Part shown: positions 57,502-64,000 of the stretch, one piece after another
Layout: the number at the start of each line of letters is the position of its first letter
Numbering within the stretch: the first letter of the stretch is position 1
Assembly: GCF_001586775.1 (NCBI RefSeq)
Contig: NZ_LQXS01000003.1
Coordinates: 248,001 to 312,000, forward strand
Direction of reading: 5' to 3'
DNA: 64,000 nt
DNA from: Sphingobacterium populi
GTDB lineage: Bacteria; Bacteroidota; Bacteroidia; Sphingobacteriales; Sphingobacteriaceae
Translations under genes and position numbers: made by a program
Notes under the pieces: generated by a model
Told to the model about the DNA's origin: nothing
Databases searched by the model: none
The model's input: only the letters and a program-made list of their open reading frames with translations

Positions 57502-59937
57502 TTACAAGCGCCCACTCTCTTCCGTATTACTCTTGAACAGAGATTTCATCTTAAAGGCCTTGCCTACGTTGATATTATATGTCGCCGAAAGCGTAAAGAC
57601 ACGGGTTTGTTGACGTGTAGACACAGCAATAACATCATCATTATAATAACTTTTTGCATTAAAGTTCGTGTGATAAAAGATATCACTAACTGATATAGCT
57701 GTCGTAAGCTGGTCGTTGAAAAAACGTTTGCGAAGCCCCAAATCTACATTAGATATAAAACCCGTGATGATATTGCCTTGTAGCACTCGTGGAGTATACA
57801 AAGCACTCAGACTAGCTGTCCACCCTTTTTTGAAGGAAAATTCATGCTCCGACTGGAGGATAAATGAGGTTAAATGCAGATCGAACTCTGGCGCGACAGA
57901 ACTGGTGGATGTGAGTAATAGATTATTAGTAGAAGTCCACCAAGGGCGAAATTGTATCGGCGCACTAATAGTAGCCGTGTATACTTCCTCTCTTCCCGTG
58001 TTCTTGCGCCATATCAACAACATGTCTGACTGCGGATCGGTCTCGATGATCTGATAGATGACGTCTTTGGTATTGTTGTAGCTGAAACCTAAGTAATACT
58101 TTTGTTGGAATAGATAGGAGAGTTCGCTACCAGTTGTGATTTGTGGGCGGAGTAACGGATTGCCAGCAATCACTGAAAAATTATCTAGAAAATAACGATA
58201 AGGATTTAGCTCATTATAAGATGGTCTTTGTATCCGTCTGTTTGCGGTGAGTGTCATGATGTGTTTGCCTTCTTGATCCAGGCTTTTTTGTAGATGTAAT
58301 GAAGGGAAAAGATTAAAATAATCTGCACGGATCAAAGTGTCCTGTCCATCACCGATGACTTCACCTCTGATACGACTGTTTTCACCTCGCAACCCCAAGG
58401 TAAATTCTGCTCCATACAATTCTCCACTTAAGCTTACAAAACCTGCCGCGATTTGCTCCTTGTAGAGGTAGTCAAATGCTCGCTCATCATTGAACCAAAT
58501 ATTTTGCCGCATTATATCATAAGCGTTTTCATTCGTAATATCCGTGTTAGATAGTTTTGCACCCGCTTGTACGTCCCAACCATTGATCCATTTTTTTTGA
58601 TATTTTGCTTCGGCTGTCGTGATCTTCGATATACTAGGAAAGCGAAAAATAAAAGAGGTATCCTGAAGGAATTGACCTTGTACATCGAATGTGTTACTAA
58701 ATGTGCTGCTATTAAATGATTTATCGCTATTCGTGTAATCCGCTACTAACCGAAAATTAGATCCTAGTGTGTCGGTTTTCCAATGATAATTTAATCCGAT
58801 GTTGTGATAATCAACGGGTCTGTTCATAGGAAAGCGGCCTGTAGAAACTGTATTTTTGGAAGGATTTAGATAACTAATCTCTGTGTGTGAAAAAACACTA
58901 TCGACCGATTTTGTAAACCTTCCGGTGTAATCTATTGACAGGGTGTGATTTGTTGAGATGTCGTAAAAACCCGAAAGACGAATACGATGATTTTGATCAC
59001 GCTGTACGCTGTTATTGGCTGCGGTATATCTGCCTTGATCAGACAATGTGCGCGATTGTGTAATGTCTTCAAATTCTTTAGCTGCTGAGTATGAATAGTC
59101 TGCAGAAAGTGTAAGTTTACCAGCATTATAATTAACCCCAGCGAAGGGACGAAAAGAAGAGTATCTACCCAATCCTTTAGAATAATCATGTCCTACTTTT
59201 GCTTGCAAACCACTTTCTCTGCGCTTTTTCATGATAATGTTGATCAATCCGCCCGAGCCAGCAGCTTCATATTCTGCTGGCGGGCGAGCGATCACTTCAA
59301 TCGAAGCGATGTCTTCAGCCTTGAGATTGCGGAGATAATCTCTCAAATCGTCGCCGCTGATGTTAAGCATGCGTCCATCAACCATGACTCGTGTGCCTGA
59401 CACGCCATTGATCGATATATTTCCCTGCATGATAAATACACCTGGAGCCATGCTTAGCAATTCCATGGATGATCTTCCGGCTGCTGACACCATATTCTCT
59501 ACATTCAGCACCAAACGATCGCGCTTGCGCGAGATCATAGGTTTTCGAGCGGTTACCGAAACTTCTTCCAATACATTCTGATCTCGATCCAGTTTTAGCT
59601 GACCCAGACTGGTGTTTTCTGCGATTGATAACGCTTGCGTTAGCGTCTGATAGCCGACGATCTCAATCAAGATATTATATTTACCCTTGGGTAAGCTTTC
59701 AAATCCAAAGAACCCCGATTCGTCCGTGAATTTGGTGAACGTTTCTTCGCTGCCATTTTGTTTGAGTGTTACTGTGGCAAATGAAATAACTTCGCCTTCT
59801 GAAGTAACGACTGTACCCTTTAGTGTGTTAGTTTGTGTTTGTGCAGTTGTTGGAATTGCTATTAGTGTTCCGTAAAAAAGTATCATAGCAAGCCGAAAGC
59901 CATGAAGTAGTGGGCTGGAAACTATCTTTAAAGGCAT
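57502..59937 (-). CDS. outer-membrane beta-barrel receptor-like protein (TonB-receptor fold)
   Basis: 811 residues. Signal peptide ending near TTAQT, a carboxypeptidase-regulatory-like domain (GTVVTSEGEVISFATVTLK, about residues 38-120), a plug-like domain with VEVIARPPAEYEAAGSGGLI, and a long barrel (about residues 240-800). It matches the OMP beta-barrel family 3 layout. No SusD partner is adjacent, so it is likely not a classic SusC; ligand unknown. Confidence 0.82.
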   Translation of the reverse strand: MPLKIVSSPLLHGFRLAMILFYGTLIAIPTTAQTQTNTLKGTVVTSEGEVISFATVTLKQNGSEETFTKFTDESGFFGFESLPKGKYNILIEIVGYQTLTQALSIAENTSLGQLKLDRDQNVLEEVSVTARKPMISRKRDRLVLNVENMVSAAGRSSMELLSMAPGVFIMQGNISINGVSGTRVMVDGRMLNISGDDLRDYLRNLKAEDIASIEVIARPPAEYEAAGSGGLINIIMKKRRESGLQAKVGHDYSKGLGRYSSFRPFAGVNYNAGKLTLSADYSYSAAKEFEDITQSRTLSDQGRYTAANNSVQRDQNHRIRLSGFYDISTNHTLSIDYTGRFTKSVDSVFSHTEISYLNPSKNTVSTGRFPMNRPVDYHNIGLNYHWKTDTLGSNFRLVADYTNSDKSFNSSTFSNTFDVQGQFLQDTSFIFRFPSISKITTAEAKYQKKWINGWDVQAGAKLSNTDITNENAYDIMRQNIWFNDERAFDYLYKEQIAAGFVSLSGELYGAEFTLGLRGENSRIRGEVIGDGQDTLIRADYFNLFPSLHLQKSLDQEGKHIMTLTANRRIQRPSYNELNPYRYFLDNFSVIAGNPLLRPQITTGSELSYLFQQKYYLGFSYNNTKDVIYQIIETDPQSDMLLIWRKNTGREEVYTATISAPIQFRPWWTSTNNLLLTSTSSVAPEFDLHLTSFILQSEHEFSFKKGWTASLSALYTPRVLQGNIITGFISNVDLGLRKRFFNDQLTTAISVSDIFYHTNFNAKSYYNDDVIAVSTRQQTRVFTLSATYNINVGKAFKMKSLFKSNTEESGRL

Positions 59938-60178
59938 AATTTGGTCTAATACTCTAATAATTAATTTGGTTAGTATGCTGTTTTTACTTTACTCCTAAGA
60001 TATATATTATATTATTTAGAAATATTAAGATTTCTGTTAAAAGGCGTTATTTTTCGAGCAAAGTCCTTGTGTTTTATTTCTTAACTATGATTTAATGTGA
60101 ATAGGCCGCACCCATGTTGCTAATTGGTCACGTTTTTGCAGTTACTATTAAGGTATTCGTAAAAATAATTGAATACCA

Positions 60179-60208
60179 TTGTTGACACGGAAATATTTTA
60201 TACTTTTG
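60179..60208 (+). promoter_or_regulatory. consensus promoter of the GNAT-argG-argC operon
   Basis: TTG at 60179-60181, exactly 19 bases, then TACTTTTG at 60201-60208, a full match to TTG-N19-TAnnTTTG. Predicted start near 60215, about 20 nt before the leader ORF. The stretch 59938-60178 is AT-rich and shows no gene. Confidence 0.75.
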
Positions 60209-60236
60209 TCTGTCAGAATTTTAAGAAGAAAGAAGG

Positions 60237-60371
60237 ATGCACTGTCATAACTATAATAAGGAAGTCGTTTTGCGAGCAAATTGCATGCTAGCAGTACGTG
60301 CTATGAGTCATAGTTATGCGTTTTGTTGTCCCGTTCTGCGATTTCGACGACCAATACTGCCTCGGGCTTGA
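60237..60371 (+). CDS. 44-residue arginine-containing leader peptide
   Basis: A short ORF preceded by a purine-rich AAGAAAGAAGG and located between the promoter and the biosynthetic genes. It encodes 44 residues including six Arg; four lie near the end in PVLRFRRPILPRA, just before the stop. An RNA hairpin overlaps these codons (60357-60363 with 60376-60382) and a terminator lies 86 nt after the stop. This is how amino-acid attenuation leaders are built. No homologue was searched for; CC in the same segment means other amino acids could also be sensed. Confidence 0.65.
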   Translation: MHCHNYNKEVVLRANCMLAVRAMSHSYAFCCPVLRFRRPILPRA

Positions 60372-60433
60372 TAAAGGGGCAGGAAATTTCCAGATAGGCA
60401 GCCGCTATTTAGCGCTCAGACGTGTGCTGCTAT
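60357..60433 (+). promoter_or_regulatory. alternative stem-loops in the arg leader RNA
   Basis: Three pairings can be read: CTGCCTC (60357-60363) with GGGGCAG (60376-60382); CGCT (60403-60406) with AGCG (60411-60414); and ATAGGCAGC (60394-60402, one bulge) with GCTGCTAT (60426-60433). The first would be melted by a ribosome at the Arg codons. A further pair, CATAACTAT (60246-60254) with ATAGTTATG (60310-60318), lies inside the leader ORF. Which structures exclude each other needs folding. Confidence 0.5.
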
Positions 60434-60456
60434 TACAATCGTTAATTCATGTTTAG

Positions 60457-60482
60457 ATTCCACGTTGAGTGGAGTGTTTTTT
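60457..60482 (+). terminator. attenuator terminator before the GNAT gene
   Basis: ATTCCAC (60457-60463) pairs with GTGGAGT (60469-60475), loop GTTGA, followed by G and six T. It sits between the leader ORF and the GNAT start at 60499, so readthrough is needed to express the operon. Confidence 0.7.
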
Positions 60483-60498
60483 AGGTCGAAGTCTCAGA

Positions 60499-61214
60499 AT
60501 GATACTTTCAGATTTTTTGATTATTCCTGCTAATGCCTCGCATAAAGATTATGCTCAGCAGATTTGTGACGAAATGTTTGAGTCTGCCAAAGCGCGAGGA
60601 ACAGGTATTGCCCGTCGCAACCCGAATACATTGCCAAGAAAATGGAGGAAGGTAAAGCCGTGATTGCCTTGCACAAAGATGGTCGGTGGGCTGGTTTTTG
60701 TTATATCGAAACCTGGAGCCACGGCGATTATGTGGCCAACTCAGGCTTGATCGTGAATCCGGTATTTCGTAAAGAAGGCTTAGCAAAAGCCATCAAAAAG
60801 GAGGTTTTCGAATTGTCCAGAGAGCGGTATCCCAAGGCCAAAATATTTGGATTGACTACCGGTTTGGCCGTGATGAAGATCAACTCTGATCTTGGTTACG
60901 AACCCGTAACTTATGGCGAGCTTACCCAAGATGAAGAATTCTGGAAAGGATGCCAATCTTGCGTTAATTTCGACATTCTGACGGCCAAAGAACGAAAAAA
61001 TTGTATGTGTACTGCTATGCTTTGGGATCCTGTCGAGAAAGAACGGGAGCTGAAAGAAAAGATCCAACGCAAAGCAGAAGCCAAATTGAGGCTAAATCGT
61101 ATTGCTAAAAAGCAATCACTACTCAAGCGCATCGAAGCGAAACTCTGGAAATCCACAAAAAAAATGGTCACTTTTGTATTCCCGGTTGGTGTCAAGCCAG
61201 CCAAAGGATTTTAA
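60499..61214 (+). pseudogene. GNAT acetyltransferase of the arginine operon, with one apparent frameshift
   Basis: Two frames join at about 60622-60624, where one base seems missing (AAC CC then GAA). The first frame begins at ATG 60499 and gives the N-terminus up to GTGIARRN; the second continues with EYIAKKMEEGK and the GNAT core (VANSGLIVNPVFRKEGLAKAIKK). Cysteines in CQSCVNF and CMCTAM form a conserved-looking cluster. Being first in an argG-argC operon, it may be the acyl-CoA:glutamate acyltransferase of the pathway; that is inference. Error or real mutation cannot be distinguished. Confidence 0.75.
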
Positions 61215-61235
61215 TTTATATATCACAACAATAAG

Positions 61236-62423
61236 ATGAAGAAAGTCGTTTTAGCATTCAGTGGTGGTTTGGATACCTCGTTTTGCTGTATATACCTGTC
61301 CAAGGATTTGGGTTTGGAAGTACACTCGGTTATAGTCAATACCGGTGGTTTCTCAGCCGAAGAATTGCAGACAGTAGAAAAGCGCGCGTACGAATTGGGT
61401 GTAAAATCGCATACCACAATCGACGAAACCGAAGATTATTATAGCGATACGATCAAGTACTTGATCTTTGGTAATGTGCTCAAGAATGCCACTTATCCAT
61501 TATCGGTATCAGCAGAACGTGTAACGCAGGCGACTGCGATTGCGAATTATGCGAAGAAAATTGGGGCCACTTGTGTAGCTCACGGTTCTACTGGTGCTGG
61601 AAATGATCAAGTACGTTTTGACATGATTTTTCAGACCTTAATTCCAGGAATCGAAATCATTACTCCAATACGCGATCTTAAATTATCTCGCGAAGCAGAG
61701 ATCGAATACTTGAACAAGCACGGTGTAGAATATTCGGCAGAAAAAGCCAAATACTCGATCAACAAAGGCCTTTGGGGAACTTCCGTCGGTGGCGCAGAAA
61801 CGTTAACTTCGAATCAATACCTGCCCGAATCGGCTTGGCCAACGCCAATTACACAAGATCAACCGCGTCAGATCACGATCGACTTTGAAAAAGGCGAACC
61901 AGTTGGTTTGAATGGCGAGAAAATTGGAGCGGTGAAAGTGATCCAACAATTGCAAGAGTTGGCACAACCTTATGGCATTGGTCGTGATATTCATGTGGGC
62001 GATACCATCATCGGTATCAAAGGTCGTGTTGGTTTTGAAGCTGCTGGGCCAATCATTTTGGTCAAAGCGCACCACATGTTGGAAAAACATACGTTGACGA
62101 AATGGCAACTGTCTTGGAAAGACCAAATCGCTGCTTTCTACGGAAACTATATGCACGAAGGGCAAATGCACGATCCCGTGATGCGCGATATCGAAGCGTT
62201 TTTGAGTAGTGCGCAAGCTACGGTAACTGGTCGTGTAATTGTAGAGCTACATCCGCACCGTTTTGTAATTATCGGCGTGGAGTCGGATCATGATTTGATG
62301 AACAACAAATTCGGAAGCTACGGCGAAATGAATGAAGGCTACACCGGCGACGATGTGAAAGGATTTTCTAAAATATTTGGTAATCAAGTAGGAATCTGGT
62401 TTAAAGTGAACGGGCAGTCGTAA
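61236..62423 (+). CDS. argG: argininosuccinate synthase
   Basis: Joins citrulline and aspartate with ATP. The ATP-binding motif LAFSGGLDTSFC is at residues 6-17. Further recognised are HGSTGAGNDQVRFD and the SVGGAETL region. 395 residues. 21 bases after GNAT and 29 before argC; same operon. Confidence 0.95.
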   Translation: MKKVVLAFSGGLDTSFCCIYLSKDLGLEVHSVIVNTGGFSAEELQTVEKRAYELGVKSHTTIDETEDYYSDTIKYLIFGNVLKNATYPLSVSAERVTQATAIANYAKKIGATCVAHGSTGAGNDQVRFDMIFQTLIPGIEIITPIRDLKLSREAEIEYLNKHGVEYSAEKAKYSINKGLWGTSVGGAETLTSNQYLPESAWPTPITQDQPRQITIDFEKGEPVGLNGEKIGAVKVIQQLQELAQPYGIGRDIHVGDTIIGIKGRVGFEAAGPIILVKAHHMLEKHTLTKWQLSWKDQIAAFYGNYMHEGQMHDPVMRDIEAFLSSAQATVTGRVIVELHPHRFVIIGVESDHDLMNNKFGSYGEMNEGYTGDDVKGFSKIFGNQVGIWFKVNGQS

Positions 62424-62452
62424 TCAGCGACAGCCAACTAATAAGAAAGTAC

Positions 62453-63472
62453 ATGACGAAGATAAAAGCAGGAATAGTAGGCTCAGCCGGCTATACCGGA
62501 GGTGAATTGTTGAGAGTGTTGATCTACCATCCTGAGGTGGAGATTGTGTTTGCAAATAGCGGATCCAATGCCGGCAAAAAGGTATATGCGGTGCATAATG
62601 ACTTGCTGGGCGATACCGAACTCGAATTTTCTACCGACTTCCATGCTAATATCGATGTGCTTTTTCTTTGCTTAGGTCATGGCGATGCGCGCAAATTTCT
62701 GGATCAAAATCCAGTAGATGCTAAAGTCAAAATCATCGATCTATCGCAAGATTACCGTTTACGCGATCATCAAGCGTTTGCAAGTGGTCAATTTGTTTAT
62801 GGATTACCGGAGCTGAACAGGGAAGCGATTAAGCAAGCGCATTATGTGGCGAATCCAGGCTGTTTTGCAACCAATATTCAATTGGCGCTGTTGCCGCTGG
62901 CCAAGGCTGGATTATTGCCTAATCAGATTCATGTCAACGCTACCACAGGATCTACTGGCGCAGGACAAAAACCTAGTGCGACGACACATTTCTCGTGGCG
63001 CAACAATAACCTGTCGGCTTACAAATCTTTCGAGCACCAGCATTTGCAAGAAATATCCGAATCGTTAGATCAATTGCAAAACGGTTATTTGCCAACGGGC
63101 GATGAATCCTTATTAGCTCGTGCGCAGCAACGGATCAATTTCATTCCGCAACGCGGTGATTTTGCACGTGGCATTTTCTCAGCGATCTATGTGGATACGG
63201 ATATTTCAGTGGCTGATGCATATGCTTTGTACGAAGATTATTATCAATCGCATCCATTTACCTTCGTAAGTGACGAAAATATCGATTTGAAGCAAGTGGT
63301 AAATACCAATAAAAGTATTATGCACTTAGAAAAGCATGGCGATAAATTATTGATTCTGAATGCTACAGATAACTTGTTAAAAGGAGCTTCTGGGCAAGCG
63401 GTACAGAACATGAACCTCATGTTTGGCTTGGACGAGCGTGCGGGCTTGAATCTAAAACCGGCTGGTTTTTAG
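62453..63472 (+). CDS. argC: N-acetyl-gamma-glutamyl-phosphate reductase
   Basis: Reduces N-acylglutamyl phosphate to the semialdehyde. NADP motif IVGSAGYTGGELLR and the catalytic Cys137 in VANPGCFATNIQL are clear. 339 residues. It ends the second arginine operon, with a terminator 21 bases downstream. Confidence 0.95.
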   Translation: MTKIKAGIVGSAGYTGGELLRVLIYHPEVEIVFANSGSNAGKKVYAVHNDLLGDTELEFSTDFHANIDVLFLCLGHGDARKFLDQNPVDAKVKIIDLSQDYRLRDHQAFASGQFVYGLPELNREAIKQAHYVANPGCFATNIQLALLPLAKAGLLPNQIHVNATTGSTGAGQKPSATTHFSWRNNNLSAYKSFEHQHLQEISESLDQLQNGYLPTGDESLLARAQQRINFIPQRGDFARGIFSAIYVDTDISVADAYALYEDYYQSHPFTFVSDENIDLKQVVNTNKSIMHLEKHGDKLLILNATDNLLKGASGQAVQNMNLMFGLDERAGLNLKPAGF

Positions 63473-63492
63473 ATCTATAAAAGTATTATATG

Positions 63493-63528
63493 AAAATGGC
63501 AGTGAGTTGAAGCTTGCTGCCATTTTTT
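63493..63528 (+). terminator. terminator after argC
   Basis: AAAATGGCAG (63493-63502) and CTGCCATTTT (63517-63526), followed by further T. Confidence 0.85.
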
Positions 63529-63530
63529 AT

Positions 63531-63665
63531 GCGTCATCGCGAGGCACGAAGCGATCTGTTTTTTTTTAAGTTGATAAGGTTAATAAAGTTCAGAAAGTTG
63601 ATAGCCATAGTTCCAAATTAAGTTTAGATTGCCGCAGCCTCGTGGCCTCGGCTTCGCAAAGACGT
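63531..63665. repeat. REP-like inverted-repeat element
   Basis: The two ends are inverted and similar: GCGTCATCGCGA (63531-63542) and the reverse complement of TCGCAAAGACGT (63654-63665). Inside, GAGGCACGAAGCGATCT on the left mirrors a GC-rich AGATTGCCGCAGCC...CTTCG segment on the right around an AT-rich centre. The wording resembles dispersed intergenic repeats often seen in Bacteroidota genomes; copy number in this genome is unknown. No ORF. Confidence 0.6.
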
Positions 63666-63689
63666 GTCGATCGAGGGAATTACTAAATA

Positions 63690-63910
63690 ACACCTTAATC
63701 AAGAGTTTCTTCAAACTTTTTCTTGATAAAAAGCTTGGCAAAAATCAAGACTGCATTCCTTTCTGCTATCCGACCTCAGAAATCCTAAACAAAAATAAAC
63801 TCGCTGCGCTCAAACAGATTTTTGTTATTCACGGATTTACTTTCGGACGGCTTGACGCAGTCGGAACGCTAGGTCGGATGAAGCAAAAGCTACACTTGTC
63901 CATCTTGTAA
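63690..63910. repeat. non-coding stretch, possible dispersed intergenic repeat
   Basis: No credible gene: a 93-codon frame here has no family features. CTTTTTCTTGATAAAAAG (about 63716-63733) is palindromic-like and the stretch after it resembles recurrent intergenic sequences of this phylum. 63911-64000 is AT-rich with nothing recognised. Confidence 0.35.
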
Positions 63911-64000
63911 ACCTTATGGATTAATCAAGTGTTGCTAATTAGAAGCCAGAAAGTCATCTAAATACTTATATCTATATACATACTACTATCTTAATACTAA

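Noticed and set aside
57502..59937. Classic SusC of a polysaccharide utilisation locus
   Set aside because: No SusD or glycoside hydrolase gene is adjacent, and the barrel resembles OMP family 3 rather than SusC.
60469..60498. GTG start for the GNAT gene
   Set aside because: It would begin inside the terminator stem; ATG at 60499 fits the protein better.
63629..63910. 93-codon plus-strand open frame after argC
   Set aside because: Runs out of the REP-like repeat into non-coding sequence and has no recognisable domain.
1..64000. tRNA, rRNA, CRISPR array, prophage or insertion sequence
   Set aside because: No cloverleaf, no regular spaced repeats, and no transposase or integrase frame was seen on either strand by eye.

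Overview
The window looks like the chromosome of a Bacteroidota bacterium, most likely family Sphingobacteriaceae (Sphingobacterium or Pedobacter relatives); the genus is not resolved. The reasons are the Bacteroidota-type promoters (TTG, about 19 bp, TAnnTTTG), the rarity of Shine-Dalgarno motifs, an N-acyl-ornithine (rather than ornithine) transcarbamylase, a pdhA-pdhC pair without pdhB, succinate dehydrogenase in the order sdhC-sdhA-sdhB with one cytochrome b, and a SusC-like TonB-type barrel protein. Nothing was searched; all identifications come from reading motifs, lengths and order.

Layout. 1-7.6 kb: 3' end of fabF, rnc, hisS, pdhA-pdhC, a serine beta-lactamase-like lipoprotein and a CoA-binding protein. 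7.9-9.4 kb: a WYL regulator and a convergent DinB-family protein, separated by a 62-bp perfect palindrome. 9.6-24.8 kb: a merged S10-spc-alpha ribosomal cluster from rplC to rplQ (with secY, map, infA, rpoA), all on the plus strand. It starts from a consensus promoter directly at rplC (no rpsJ upstream), carries hairpins in most of its wide gaps and two candidate internal promoters, and ends at a strong terminator. 24.9-31.1 kb: a lipoprotein, then argD-argF'-argB-proC-argE. 31.1-47.2 kb: an Lrp-type regulator, a kinase-like unknown, ruvC, envelope and membrane genes, a broken alpha/beta hydrolase, an SDR, gmd and a 1253-residue NtrY-like histidine kinase. 47.3-50.9 kb: sdhCAB. 51-60 kb: mixed housekeeping and stress genes (CsaA, TadA, SodA, MsrA, an AraC regulator, PruA) and an outer-membrane barrel receptor. 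60.2-63.5 kb: a second arginine operon (GNAT, argG, argC). 63.5-64 kb: no gene, but a REP-like inverted repeat.

How the genes work together. The two arginine operons, 29 kb apart, jointly supply ArgB, ArgC, ArgD, transcarbamylase, deacylase and ArgG, plus a GNAT that may be the first acyltransferase; argH is absent. The transcarbamylase has Val at the residue that separates N-acetyl- from N-succinyl-ornithine enzymes, pointing to succinylated intermediates. In front of the GNAT-argG-argC operon lies a promoter, a 44-codon leader ORF with an Arg cluster near its end, several alternative hairpins and an intrinsic terminator. This is the layout of an arginine transcription attenuator and is the most interesting signal in the window.

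Two genes (GNAT and the hydrolase) are split by apparent single-base losses, which may be real or assembly errors.
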